64,000 nt of DNA from Streptomyces sp. 549 (GTDB taxonomy: Bacteria > Actinomycetota > Actinomycetes > Streptomycetales > Streptomycetaceae), in contig NZ_JASKMT010000005.1 of NCBI RefSeq assembly GCF_030124175.1, positions 124,001-188,000 on the forward strand. Reading direction: 5' to 3'. This document shows, in pieces, positions 45,801 to 53,276 of this stretch (positions are counted from its first letter, which is position 1; every line of letters begins with the position of its first letter). The position numbers were made by a program, and so were the translations under genes. A model generated the notes under the pieces. That model saw only the letters and a program-made list of their open reading frames with translations. It was not told the DNA's origin and made no database searches.

Positions 45801-46707
45801 CCGCGTGCTGCGGGGCCTCGGCTGTGGGCGGGGGCTGGTCCTGCGGCACCTCGTCGCCCTCGCCCGGAGTCCCGGGCTCTCCCTGCTCGGCTCCAGCCGC
45901 GGGCTCCTGCGACGGCACGGAATCGTCCGGGCCCAACGGCTCGGGCTGCGTTCCGTCGGGGACGGGCGGCTGCTCGGGAGCCGACGGGTCGCCCCCCTCG
46001 GCCGTCCCGGAGTCGGGCCCCACGGGCCCGGACTCGGCAGGCATCGGCTCGGCAGGCGCGGCCGGTTGCCCGGCGGGCGCGGGCTCGGCGTCCGCTGCGG
46101 GCTGCGGGGCGTCCCAGCCGCCGGGCTGCGGGGGCAGTTCACCGAGCTGCGGGCCGGGCAGTGGCTCCCCGGCGTGCGCGGTCGCCACGGCGGACGCCAC
46201 CGACAGGGAGCGGTCGGCGGGCTCGGGCGCCGCGTCGAGGTACTCCGGCTGCGGGACCTGCTGCGGGTGGGGGGCCGGCATCGCGGCGCGGGCGGGGGCG
46301 GCGCTGCTCGGCCCGCGGTCGGCGAGCGAGCGCACCGCCTGGGACTGCGCGGGCACCGGCGGGCCCAGGTGCAGGGGGCGCCGCGGTGCGGCCGGGGGCT
46401 GCACCGGCGCGGCGGAGGGAGTGCGGACGGCGCCGAAGTCGAGCGACCCGGAGTCGCGGCCGTCGGTCTCGTGCGCCTCGGGCAGCCGCGTCTGCGGAGG
46501 GGTGGGCGGAACCGGCTGAGCGGAGCTCTCGGTCCAGGCGCCCCGGGCACCGGGCATCAGGAGCAGGTCGTCCTGGACGCCTCCGTGTCCGGTGGCGACG
46601 GGGTCCGCTGCGAGGTACTCGCCGGGAGCCGGAGCGTCCGGCTGCTCCTGCTGTCCGCCTGCGTTCCCCGGCTGTCCCTCGCCCGGGATCCGGCCGGTGT
46701 CAGTCAT
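42817..46707 (-). CDS. cobT: BluB-CobT fusion with very long disordered N-terminus (cobalamin lower ligand synthesis and activation)
   Basis: 1296 residues from ATG 46707, placed by GAGGGG upstream. Residues 1 to about 722 are low-complexity, rich in Pro, Ala, Glu and Gln with few hydrophobics, including exact repeats (TESAVVTESAVV, PAQAEPAQAEP). Residues about 725-940 are a BluB-type flavin destructase/nitroreductase domain (RERRDIRNGFRPDPIP, HSQPWDFVIIRS) that would make 5,6-dimethylbenzimidazole. Residues about 945-1296 are CobT (LEIISAQLCGLSRKCPPPIP, FAGDHGVHAQGVTAWPQEV, GEMGIANTTVSAAL), which activates it to alpha-ribazole phosphate. The two catalytic steps are consecutive. No B12-box riboswitch is seen upstream. 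Confidence 0.93.
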   Translation of the reverse strand: MTDTGRIPGEGQPGNAGGQQEQPDAPAPGEYLAADPVATGHGGVQDDLLLMPGARGAWTESSAQPVPPTPPQTRLPEAHETDGRDSGSLDFGAVRTPSAAPVQPPAAPRRPLHLGPPVPAQSQAVRSLADRGPSSAAPARAAMPAPHPQQVPQPEYLDAAPEPADRSLSVASAVATAHAGEPLPGPQLGELPPQPGGWDAPQPAADAEPAPAGQPAAPAEPMPAESGPVGPDSGTAEGGDPSAPEQPPVPDGTQPEPLGPDDSVPSQEPAAGAEQGEPGTPGEGDEVPQDQPPPTAEAPQHAVSATEPADAYLQTPQDAESAVVTESAVVTEPSGVTEPAEPAEQTQPPVAVPPPADAAADVSGSAETADPDAAEQPAADPARSVDALPSDAPEPQAPAEPVAPEAVVPEAPAPETVGPDLVDAPHPAQADALPADDAQAQPDHPDHPEQEAAEMAEVVDTAEVAAAVGTAPVDTPPTAAPLAEGDPSTEVPTSPEGSVPPEPAQAEPAQAEPVPAAPEQVAPVQAEQPPAVPVAEQPAPQAPRPGGTSTSAFLDEPAPQVWHAPADAPASAEQVPAADPTGWPDAGRTPAPAAEAVPMPRAEPTGLYPVGEPVAAHAAPDQTHPEPAPAPAAGVPSAAPDHPEQAQQAGAVALAEGGAVPAPHAAPDSRPAPGGQSVPAPRAGDDPRPAAGHGDGQAGPDQAAGPDEAPSAPRPVPTGPPAPGYSEADREALHRVMRERRDIRNGFRPDPIPHEVLLRVLEAAHTAPSVGHSQPWDFVIIRSEDTRRAMHELATRQREAYAKSLPKARAKQFRELKIEAILDTPVNIVVTADPTRGGRHTLGRHTQPQMAPYSSALAVENLWLAARAEGLGVGWVSFFDEREMVRELDLPDHLEVVAYLCVGYVDAFPDEPELVQSGWSKRRPLSWVVHEESYGRRVLPGSEPHDLLSETLEGIRPLDAKALGEAWERQKRMTKPSGALGMLEIISAQLCGLSRKCPPPIPEPAAVAIFAGDHGVHAQGVTAWPQEVTAQMVANFLGGGAVCNAFANQVGAEVCVVDVGVAGDLPSTPGLLPRKVRAGTADFTAGPALTREEALRAVEVGIETARDLVTAGNKVLLTGEMGIANTTVSAALISVFTGVDAAEVTGRGTGVNDEMHARKIEVVRRALELHRPDPADPLGVLAAVGGLEHAALVGLILGGASLRTPVILDGVSAGAAALVARAIAPEALAACIAGHRSAEPGHMAALTKLGLRPLVDLDLRLGEGTGALLALPVVQSAARAMHEVATFDAAGVTEKN
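45713..45748 (-). repeat. 18-bp tandem repeat inside the disordered region of the BluB-CobT gene
   Basis: TCGGTCACCACGGCCGAC occurs twice in tandem (45713-45730 and 45731-45748), encoding the repeated ESAVVT; a similar 15-bp repeat lies near 45172-45205. Slippage or unequal exchange in this region can change protein length without shifting frame. Confidence 0.85.
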
Positions 46708-46963
46708 GCGTACCCCTCGCCCATCGGTGATGCTCCTTCCAACCCGGCGGGATCCACACACCCCCTGCAGGAGGACAACGAGCGTGCGCGGTGCGCGGCA
46801 CGTGCCTCCGCCGGCGTCATCCGTACGTTGACGGGACACTGACGAACAAAACGTCAATCCCGGCTGACGGCACAACGATCCATCAGACTACCCGGCACGC
46901 CTCTGGACACCGGCCCAGGGTGCGTGACTGACCCCGGTTGGTCATGGTTCGTTCCACCGCAGA

Positions 46964-48193
46964 TCACATACGACTGCCCGACAGCAGGAAAACGACGGCG
47001 CGCTCACGTTCGGTCCACTGCTCGGGGTCGAGGTCCACGGACTGGAGCAGCGCGCACTCGACGGCGTAGCCGCCGGCGGACAGCACCCGGCCGATCTCCT
47101 CGGCCTCGTCGCGGGTGGCGGCGTGGGTGACGATGCGTTCGGGCCGCCGGTCGGCGCAGGCCGCGACGGTGCGCAGGCCGCCCCCGCCGATCCGCACGAC
47201 GTCGGGTTCGGGCAGGTCCTCCAGCACCTGCGGCGCGCCGCCGTGCACGACGTGCAGTTGCACGCCGAACTGGCGGGCCGCCGCGGTGGCGCGGGCGCAG
47301 GCGTCGGCGGTGCGGTCCACGGCGATGACCGCGGCCCCGAAACGGGCCGCTTCGGCCGCCGCGGCGCCGCTGCCGCAGCCGATGTCCCACACCAGGTCCC
47401 CCACCCGCGGCCCGAGGCGGGCCAGCTGGGCCGCTCGCAGGGTGGTCGACTCGCCCTCGGTGTCGTCCGCCGGCCGTGTTCCGTACTCGGCCGCGGGCAG
47501 AGCCCAGCCCCGCGGGCCTTCGGCCTCGGCCGGGGAGCGGCCGGCGAGCCAACCGCCGGCGCTCCCCTCACCGGCCGGGGTGCCGGAGCCGGGGCCGCCG
47601 ACCACGATGACCACGTTCGGGTCGCGCCACCTGTGGTCGGCGACCCGGTCCGAGGTGAGCACCGTGGTGCGCTCCTGGGCGGTGCCCAGCGCCTCGCAGA
47701 TGACGAAGGTGCGGTGCACCCCCTCCAGCAGCAGGGCCAGTTCGGTGGGTCCGGCGCCCGGCGCGGTGAGGACGGCGACCTTGGTGTGGGCCCGGCAGAC
47801 GTTCACCGCGCGGCGCAGGGTGCGGCTGTGGGCGACGACGACGCGGGCGTCGTCCCAGGGCATGCCGGCGCGGGCGAAGGCGGCGGCGACCGAGGAGACG
47901 GCCGGTACGACCTCGACCTCGAGGCCGTGCTCGGGCGCCCGCAGGGTGCGGACGACCCCGAAGAAGCCGGGGTCGCCGTCCGCGAGGACCACGGCGCTGC
48001 CGCGGTGCTGGGCGATGCGGCGGGCGGCGAGCGGGAGGCTGCCCAGCCGGACCTGTTCGGCGGTGGGCGGCACCTCGGGCAGTGCCAGGTGGTGGGCGGC
48101 TCCGGCGACGAGGGTGGCGGCGCCGAGCGCTGCTCTGGCGGGGCCGGACACCGGGGAGCCGTCCCATCCGATCACGGTGACGCGGTCGGCCAT
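46964..48193 (-). CDS. cobL: Precorrin-6Y C5,15-methyltransferase (decarboxylating), CbiE-CbiT fusion
   Basis: 409 residues. The N-terminal half is the CbiE methyltransferase fold (RVTVIGWDGSPVSGPARAAL, VVLADGDPGFFGVVRTL). A Gly/Ala/Pro linker at about 205-240 leads to CbiT, a SAM-dependent methyltransferase (VGDLVWDIGCGSGAAAAEAA, VIAVDRTADACARA). It methylates C5 and C15 and decarboxylates the corrin ring. ATG start 48193. It is 256 bases upstream of the BluB-CobT start on the same strand, with its own neighbours unrelated to cobalamin. Confidence 0.94.
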   Translation of the reverse strand: MADRVTVIGWDGSPVSGPARAALGAATLVAGAAHHLALPEVPPTAEQVRLGSLPLAARRIAQHRGSAVVLADGDPGFFGVVRTLRAPEHGLEVEVVPAVSSVAAAFARAGMPWDDARVVVAHSRTLRRAVNVCRAHTKVAVLTAPGAGPTELALLLEGVHRTFVICEALGTAQERTTVLTSDRVADHRWRDPNVVIVVGGPGSGTPAGEGSAGGWLAGRSPAEAEGPRGWALPAAEYGTRPADDTEGESTTLRAAQLARLGPRVGDLVWDIGCGSGAAAAEAARFGAAVIAVDRTADACARATAAARQFGVQLHVVHGGAPQVLEDLPEPDVVRIGGGGLRTVAACADRRPERIVTHAATRDEAEEIGRVLSAGGYAVECALLQSVDLDPEQWTERERAVVFLLSGSRM

Positions 48194-48362
48194 CGGCGGG
48201 ACTCTCCAGGGGGCGTCGCAGGTGGGGACGGCAGTGAGACTACCGGAGCTGCGGGGTGGGCGGCGCCATCCGCTGCGGCTGCGGGCGCCGCCCGCAACGG
48301 AGTTGGGGACGGCCGGGGCCGGCGGGCCGGGAGGGGCGGACGGGCCGGAACGGGCGGGCCGG

Positions 48363-49007
48363 TCAGGGCCGGTGTGGGCGGCCGGCGTACTGGGCGTAGG
48401 CGGTGTCGACGGGTTCCTCCTGGAACCCCTCCAGGTCCTCCGGGAGCAGTCCCCAGACGATGAGGTCGGTGCGGGTGTCCGTCCACTCGCCGCTCTCGGT
48501 ACGGATTCGGGCTATCCAGGCGTTGCGCAGCACACCTTCGCTGATGCCGCCCACCTTCTGTGCGACCTGCTGGGCGGCGCTGTTGCCGGCGGCGGTGCGC
48601 AGTTCCAACCGCTCGAACCGGCGGTCCTCGAACAGCCAGCGGGCCACGGCGAGTACGGCCTCCGTGGCGTAGCCCTCGCCGCGGGCCCAGGGGGCGATGA
48701 CATAGGCGATGCCGGTGGTACGCGAACGCCAGTCGGTGTCGCGGAGCTGGACCACGCCGACGAGCTGGCGGGTGAGGAAGTCGTCGACGGCGAAGACCAC
48801 ACCCCGGCCGCCGGCGCGCTCGGCCGGTGCCTGACGGAGGACGTAGTGCCGGGCGTCGGCCTCCGTGTAGGGGACGGGCGCGGCCGTCCAGGCGCTGACG
48901 TACTCGTCGTTCATCATCTCGACGAGCTCGGGGACGTCCGCTTCCTCGAACGGGCGCAGCACGAGGCGGTCCGTGCTGATCGAGATGTTCGGGAAGGTGG
49001 AAGTCAT
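48363..49007 (-). CDS. GNAT acetyltransferase (RimJ/RimL-like)
   Basis: 214 residues. STDRLVLRPFEEADVPELVE at the start and APWARGEGYATEAVLAVARW with FERLELRTAAGNSAAQQVAQKVGG mark a RimJ/RimL-type N-acetyltransferase. ATG 49007 is chosen because GGAG lies six bases upstream; ATG 49019 would place that site inside the gene. Substrate unknown. Separated from metQ by a strong terminator. Confidence 0.92.
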   Translation of the reverse strand: MTSTFPNISISTDRLVLRPFEEADVPELVEMMNDEYVSAWTAAPVPYTEADARHYVLRQAPAERAGGRGVVFAVDDFLTRQLVGVVQLRDTDWRSRTTGIAYVIAPWARGEGYATEAVLAVARWLFEDRRFERLELRTAAGNSAAQQVAQKVGGISEGVLRNAWIARIRTESGEWTDTRTDLIVWGLLPEDLEGFQEEPVDTAYAQYAGRPHRP

Positions 49008-49068
49008 GTGCCGCTCCATGCCAACGGGGTCAAGAGCCCAGCATGCAGCATCGCAGGCCGGAACAGCA

Positions 49069-49102
49069 GCGCCGGGCCCCGATCGTGATCGGGGCCCGGC
49101 GC
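49069..49102 (-). terminator. Strong terminator of the metNIQ operon
   Basis: GCGCCGGGCCCCGATC (49069-49084) pairs perfectly over 16 bases with 49087-49102; it begins 19 bases after the metQ stop. Confidence 0.9.
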
Positions 49103-49121
49103 GGCCGCTGCTGACGGCGGG

Positions 49122-49970
49122 TCAGGACGCGGCGGGACCGGCGGCGGGCACCACGGAGCCGTCGTACTCCTTCTTGATGAAGGCGCGGACCTCGTCGGAG
49201 GTGAGGAGTTCGGCGAGCTTGCGCACGCGCGGGTCGTCGGTGTTGCCCTTCTTCACCGCGAGGAAGTTGGCGTAGGGGTTGCCGTCGGCCTCCTCCAGCG
49301 CCAGGGCGTCGTCGGCGGGCTTGAGGCCGGCCTCGATGGCGTAGTTGCCGTTGATCACGGCGGCGTCGACGTCGTCCAGCGAGCGGGGCACGGTGGCGGC
49401 CTCCAGCTCCTTGAACTCGAGCCCCTTGCGGTCCTTGATGTCGGACAGGGTGGCGCCGTCGCCGGTGCCCTCCTTGAGCTCGATCAGGCCGTGGGCGTCG
49501 AGCAGCTGGAGCGCGCGGCCCTCGTTGGTGGTGTCGTTGGGCAGGGCGACGGTCTGGCCTCGGCGGATGTCCTTGAGGGACGTGGCGGACTTGGAGTACA
49601 GCCCGAGCGGTTCCAGGTGCACGTCGGCCACGGGGACCACGTGGGTGCCGTTCTTCTTGTTGAAGTCGTCCAGGTAGGGCTTGTGCTGGAAGTAGTTGGC
49701 GTCGACCTCGCCGCTCTCGGTGGCGGTGTTGGGAAGGACGTAGTCGTTGAAGACCTTGACCTCCAGGTCCAGTCCCTCGTCCTCGGCCAGGTTGTCCCGG
49801 ACGTACTCCAGGATCTTGGCGTGCGGGGTGGGTGAGGCCGCCACGGTCAGCGGCTTGCCGGCGCCCGAGGTGCTGCCGGCGGGGTCGGAGTCGGTGCCGC
49901 AGGCGGTGAGGCCCAGGGTGAGTGCGGCGGTGACGGCGACAGCGGTGGTGAGCTTGCGGGTGGTGCGCAC
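49122..49970 (-). CDS. metQ: Methionine ABC transporter substrate-binding lipoprotein
   Basis: 282-residue NlpA/MetQ-family binding protein. Signal peptide residues 1-23 with lipobox LTAC (C24), so membrane-anchored outside the cell. Family blocks include VAASPTPHAKILEYVRDNL, VFNDYVLPNTATESGEVDANYFQH and VALPNDTTNEGRALQLLDAHGLI. Delivers methionine, possibly also other sulfur amino acids, to MetNI. GTG start at 49970; 96 bases after metI. Confidence 0.95.
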   Translation of the reverse strand: MRTTRKLTTAVAVTAALTLGLTACGTDSDPAGSTSGAGKPLTVAASPTPHAKILEYVRDNLAEDEGLDLEVKVFNDYVLPNTATESGEVDANYFQHKPYLDDFNKKNGTHVVPVADVHLEPLGLYSKSATSLKDIRRGQTVALPNDTTNEGRALQLLDAHGLIELKEGTGDGATLSDIKDRKGLEFKELEAATVPRSLDDVDAAVINGNYAIEAGLKPADDALALEEADGNPYANFLAVKKGNTDDPRVRKLAELLTSDEVRAFIKKEYDGSVVPAAGPAAS

Positions 49971-50066
49971 GAAGAGTGCCTCTTTCCGGTGTGGTGGTGC
50001 TGCCCGACGAAGGGTTCGGGCGTCTTTTTCCTGGGGGTGGGTTCTGGGGCGGCGCCGGGGCAGCCG

Positions 50067-50738
50067 TCAGGCGCCGGCGCGCTCGCGCCGGTTGAGCAGG
50101 CGGACCGCGGCGTCGCCGAGGAGCTGCACGGCCGTGACGACCACGATGAGCACGCCGACGGTGGCCAGCATCAGGCCGGTCTCGAAGCGCTGGTAGCCGT
50201 AGGTGAGGGCCAGGTTGCCCAGTCCGCCGCCGCCGACGGCTCCGGCCATCGCGGAGTAGCCGACGAGCACGATGACGGTGGTGGTGAGACCGGCGACGAG
50301 CGAGGGGAGGGACTGCGGCAGCAGCGCCTTGAAGACGACCGTGCCGGTGCCGCCACCCATGGCCTGGACGGCTTCGACCAGGCCATGGTCGACCTCGCGG
50401 ACCGCGGTCTCCACCAGGCGGGCGAAGAACGGGATGGCGCCGATGGCCAGCGGCACGATGGCCGCGGTGGGCCCGATGAACGTGCCGACCACCAGCCGGG
50501 TGAAGGGGATCAGAGCGACCAGCAGGATGATGAACGGCAGCGAGCGTCCGACGTTCACGACGGCGCCGACGACCTTGTTGACGGCCCTGTTCTGCAGCAT
50601 GCCGCCGCGGTCGGTGAGGACCAGCAGCAGCCCCAGCGGGAGGCCGCCGAGGGCGGCGACGAGCGCGGACCAGCCGACCATGTACAGCGTGTCGATGCTG
50701 CCCTGGACCAGCAGCGGCTGCATGTCCTGCCAGGTCAT
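50067..50738 (-). CDS. metI: Methionine ABC transporter permease
   Basis: 223 residues with five transmembrane segments and the BPD_transp_1 loop (REVDHGLVEAVQAMGGGTGTVVFKALLP) that contacts MetN. MVGWSALVAALGGLPLGLLL and NVGRSLPFIILLVALIPFTR are typical of MetI. ATG start at 50738 overlaps the metN stop (ATGA), implying coupled synthesis. Confidence 0.96.
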   Translation of the reverse strand: MTWQDMQPLLVQGSIDTLYMVGWSALVAALGGLPLGLLLVLTDRGGMLQNRAVNKVVGAVVNVGRSLPFIILLVALIPFTRLVVGTFIGPTAAIVPLAIGAIPFFARLVETAVREVDHGLVEAVQAMGGGTGTVVFKALLPQSLPSLVAGLTTTVIVLVGYSAMAGAVGGGGLGNLALTYGYQRFETGLMLATVGVLIVVVTAVQLLGDAAVRLLNRRERAGA

Positions 50739-51814
50739 GCGGCACCTTCCTTGAGCAGGGCGCCGGCGGCGGGCGCGTCGGTGGTGGCGAGGGAGAGGAT
50801 GTCGACGGTCAGGCCCTGCTCGCGCAGGTAGCCGATGGGCACGACGTTGTCCTCGAAGCTGCCGGGCAGTTCGATGCGCATCCGGCCGATCTGCCGGCCC
50901 GCCACGGTGTCCATGGCGGCGCCGAGGATCGAGACGTCCACCTGGTAGGAGCGGGCGAGCTGGGAGATGACCGGCTGTGCGGCGGTGCCGCCGTGGAAGG
51001 TGACGTCCAGGACGGTCCGGCCGGGCGCGGAGGGTGTGCCGCCGACCGGGAACAGTTCGGCGGCGAGTTCCGAGCCAGGGGTGGCGAGCAGGTCGGTGAC
51101 GGTGCCGGACTCCACCAGGCGTCCGGCGCGCATCAGCGCGGCGGAGTCGCAGACCGACTTCACCACGTCCATCTCGTGCGTGATGAGCAGCACGGTGAGG
51201 CCGAGGTGCTGGTTGAGATCGCGCAGGAGCTGCAGCACCGAGCGGGTGGTCTCCGGGTCGAGGGCGGACGTCGCCTCGTCGGACAGCAGCACCTTGGGGT
51301 CGCCGGCGAGTGCGCGGGCGATGCCCACGCGCTGCTTCTGGCCGCCGGACAACTGCGCGGGATGGCTGCGGGCCTTCTCGGCGAGGCCGACCAGGTCCAG
51401 CAGCTCCAGTGCCTTGCGGCTGCGTTCGCGGCGGGTGAGGCCGAGGATCTCCAGCGGCAGTTCGACGTTGCCCTGCACGGTGCGTGAGGACAGCAGGTTG
51501 AAGTGCTGGAAGACCATGCCGATCCGGCTGCGCGCCTCGCGCAGCGCGCGGCTCGGGCGGCGTCCCCGCCCGGCGAGCGCGGTGAGGTCGAGGCCGTCGA
51601 CGGTGACGGTGCCTGAGGTGGGCTGTTCGAGGAGGTTCACGCAGCGGATGAGGGAGGACTTGCCGGCGCCGCTCTGTCCGATGACGCCGAACACCTCGCC
51701 CTCGCGGACGTGCAGGTCGACGCCGTCCAGCGCGGTGACGTGGCGGTTGCTGCCACGGGCGCGGTAGACCTTGGTCAGGTCCGTGGTGGTGATCACTGGG
51801 GTCTTTTCCGTCAC
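50735..51814 (-). CDS. metN: Methionine ABC transporter ATP-binding protein
   Basis: 359 residues. Walker A GQSGAGKSSL, ABC signature LSGGQKQRVGIARAL, Walker B LLSDEATSALDPET and the H-loop LITHEMD. The C-terminal NIL domain (about residues 270-345; VLDVTFHGGTAAQPVISQLA) is the methionine-sensing, trans-inhibition domain. Start GTG 51814 (VTEKTPVITTTDL) suits the family; GTG 51850 would add twelve residues and neither has a strong ribosome-binding site. A leader ORF and hairpin lie upstream. Confidence 0.94.
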   Translation of the reverse strand: MTEKTPVITTTDLTKVYRARGSNRHVTALDGVDLHVREGEVFGVIGQSGAGKSSLIRCVNLLEQPTSGTVTVDGLDLTALAGRGRRPSRALREARSRIGMVFQHFNLLSSRTVQGNVELPLEILGLTRRERSRKALELLDLVGLAEKARSHPAQLSGGQKQRVGIARALAGDPKVLLSDEATSALDPETTRSVLQLLRDLNQHLGLTVLLITHEMDVVKSVCDSAALMRAGRLVESGTVTDLLATPGSELAAELFPVGGTPSAPGRTVLDVTFHGGTAAQPVISQLARSYQVDVSILGAAMDTVAGRQIGRMRIELPGSFEDNVVPIGYLREQGLTVDILSLATTDAPAAGALLKEGAA

Positions 51815-51912
51815 TGTCGAGTGCGCGGTGCTCGGGTGGGCACCGGACACGGGGCATGTCGTGGCGTGGAGCGGGGGCAGGCCGGACCGCGGGGTCGGCG
51901 GTGGCTGCGGGG

Positions 51913-51939
51913 GTGAGCGGGCGCGGACGCGCGGCTCAC
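51913..51939 (-). terminator. Attenuator-like hairpin between leader ORF and metN
   Basis: GTGAGC (51934-51939 on the minus strand) pairs with GCTCAC (51913-51918), with an inner GCGCG/CGCGC helix, giving about 12 bp. A competing CTCGC/GCGAG pairing is possible just upstream (51943-51962). It sits 43 bases after the leader ORF stop. Confidence 0.5.
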
Positions 51940-51981
51940 GGGTGCTCGCTTCGGGGCGCGAGACCGCTCAGGCAGGGGCCC

Positions 51982-52068
51982 TCAGCGGGCGCACATTCGA
52001 CACAGGCAGCCGGCACCGGGCGCGAAGGGCGCCTCGGTCGCTGGGATGCGGCTGCTCGATGCGGTCAT
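51982..52068 (-). CDS. Cysteine-containing leader peptide upstream of metNIQ
   Basis: 28-codon ORF MTASSSRIPATEAPFAPGAG followed by CLCRMCAR and a TGA stop. Three Cys and a Met fall in the last eight codons. The ATG follows a TTTACT -10-like hexamer by 6 bases with no ribosome-binding site, as expected for a leaderless uORF. Actinobacteria, including mycobacteria and streptomycetes, carry short leaderless ORFs ending in Cys-rich C-termini before sulfur genes; in mycobacteria they act as cysteine-responsive attenuators. Here ribosome stalling at the Cys codons could affect the hairpin downstream and so metNIQ. This function is inference. Confidence 0.6.
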   Translation of the reverse strand: MTASSSRIPATEAPFAPGAGCLCRMCAR

Positions 52069-52074
52069 GCGATC

Positions 52075-52103
52075 AGTAAAGCAGAGCGGAACCCCGACGT
52101 CTC
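52075..52103 (-). promoter_or_regulatory. Promoter for the leader ORF and metNIQ, with inverted repeat
   Basis: TTTACT (52075-52080) with GAGACG/TGAGAC at 17-18 bases spacing. The -35 region is part of the inverted repeat CGTCTC-N7-GAGACG (52098-52116), a possible operator. It overlaps the 3' end of the HAD gene. Confidence 0.4.
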
Positions 52104-52806
52104 ACGAAGGGAGACGTTCGTCCGCATGCTGGATGGCACCCCGGCCGGACACGGCTTCGCCGGGCCGGGCCGCGAGTGTGATGCCGACCGCTGTGACCTG
52201 CACGGACAGCGCCGACAGGTCCGGCACGACGAGGTCAGCCGACAGCTCCTCGGCCCGGTGTGTTGTGGTCAAGGCCACGGTCCGCATACCGGCGGCACGG
52301 CCCGCCGCGAGTCCGGCGGGCGCGTCCTCCAGGACCACGCACCGCTCCGGCGCGACCCCGAGTCGGGCTGCGGCCAGCAGGAACGGTTCCGGGTCCGGCT
52401 TGCCGCGGGTGACGTCGTCCGCGGCGACCACCAGCGGCGCGTCGACGCCGGCCGCCCGTAGGCGGGCCTCGCCGAGCCGGCGGGTCGCCGAGGTGACGAC
52501 GGCCCAGCGCTGCCGCGGCAGCAGGGCGAGTAGCCCGGCGGTGTCCGGCAGCGGGACCACCCCGCCGGGCAGGTCGTCGAACTCCAGTTGGTGGATGCGC
52601 GCCAACCCGGCCGCCCGACGCGGCGGCGGGAGCAGGTCGGCGACGATCTCGGCCGCCGTCCTGCCGTGCCGTGGCACGGCGGCGAACTCGGACGCGGGCA
52701 CGCCGCACTCGGCCGCCCACCGGTTCCAGCAGCGCTCCACCGAAGCGATGGAGGACACCAGCGTCCCGTCGTTGTCGAACAGCAGCGCGTCAGCGGTGAT
52801 CCCCAT
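52102..52806 (-). CDS. HAD-superfamily phosphatase
   Basis: 234-residue haloacid-dehalogenase-like hydrolase, subfamily of sugar-phosphate phosphatases. Motif I FDNDGTLV (D11 nucleophile, D13), motif II Thr/Ser in VTSATRR, motif III GKPDPEPF and motif IV VLEDAPAGLAA. The helical cap (about residues 20-90) follows motif I. ATG 52806 fits the family; a TAGCCT box ends 8 bases upstream, so it may be leaderless. Substrate unknown, possibly a glycerol- or hexose-phosphate. Confidence 0.92.
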   Translation of the reverse strand: MGITADALLFDNDGTLVSSIASVERCWNRWAAECGVPASEFAAVPRHGRTAAEIVADLLPPPRRAAGLARIHQLEFDDLPGGVVPLPDTAGLLALLPRQRWAVVTSATRRLGEARLRAAGVDAPLVVAADDVTRGKPDPEPFLLAAARLGVAPERCVVLEDAPAGLAAGRAAGMRTVALTTTHRAEELSADLVVPDLSALSVQVTAVGITLAARPGEAVSGRGAIQHADERLPS

Positions 52807-52894
52807 GGCGGTCCAGGCTACGCGGCGCCGCGAGGGTTCCGGCAGGGCGCCTTCCCGGCCGGGGGCCACCAGGGGCGGGCGGGTGCCGCCGCAG

Positions 52895-52900
52895 TAAAGT
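52895..52900 (+). promoter_or_regulatory. -10 box giving a leaderless transcript for the membrane gene
   Basis: TAAAGT followed after 7 bases by the ATG at 52908; no ribosome-binding site. Confidence 0.5.
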
Positions 52901-52907
52901 CACCCGC

Positions 52908-53276
52908 ATGTTCACCCCGCTGACCATCGCGGTGGCCGTGGCCGCCCTCGCCCTGGCCGCCTGGTGCGGCCATGCGGCCTACCGGGACCAGCCGACCAAG
53001 GACTGGCACTTCGCCGGCATGCTCGTGGTCACCGTGCTGGCCCTGGCCCAGCTGGTGGTCGGCATCGTGCGGGTGGCCTCCGGGGCCGAGCCCGCGGACG
53101 GTTCGGTGATCTTCTTCTCGTACCTGGTCGGCGCGGCGGCGGCGGTGCCGGCGGTCGGCTTCCTGTCGCTGGCCGAGCGCACCCGCTGGGGTTCCGCGAC
53201 GGTCGCGGCGGGCGCCGTGGTCCTCGCGGTGCTCCAGGTGCGGCTGCACGACATCTGGGGAGGCGGCGGTGCGTGA
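52908..53276 (+). CDS. Four-span membrane protein, unknown function
   Basis: 122 residues, mostly hydrophobic: segments near 4-21, 36-55, 66-85 and 92-110 (LTIAVAVAALALAAWC, MLVVTVLALAQLVVGIV, FFSYLVGAAAAVPAVGFLSL, ATVAAGAVVLAVLQV). No recognised domain. Overlaps the next gene by 8 bases, so the two are probably made together and may form one complex. Confidence 0.85.
   Translation: MFTPLTIAVAVAALALAAWCGHAAYRDQPTKDWHFAGMLVVTVLALAQLVVGIVRVASGAEPADGSVIFFSYLVGAAAAVPAVGFLSLAERTRWGSATVAAGAVVLAVLQVRLHDIWGGGGA

Noticed and set aside
43657..46842. Long Gly/Arg-rich open frame opposite the BluB-CobT gene
   Set aside because: Antisense shadow of the Pro/Ala/Glu-rich coding region; no ribosome-binding site or recognisable domain.
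46708..46963. Possible cobalamin riboswitch before the BluB-CobT gene
   Set aside because: No B12-box (GCCACTG-type) sequence or long conserved leader is present on the minus strand; only short TGACG/CGTCA inverted segments are seen.
51815..51981. SAM riboswitch in the metNIQ leader
   Set aside because: None of the conserved SAM-I or SAM-IV core blocks (for example GATGAAACC-like or GGCAACC) can be found.
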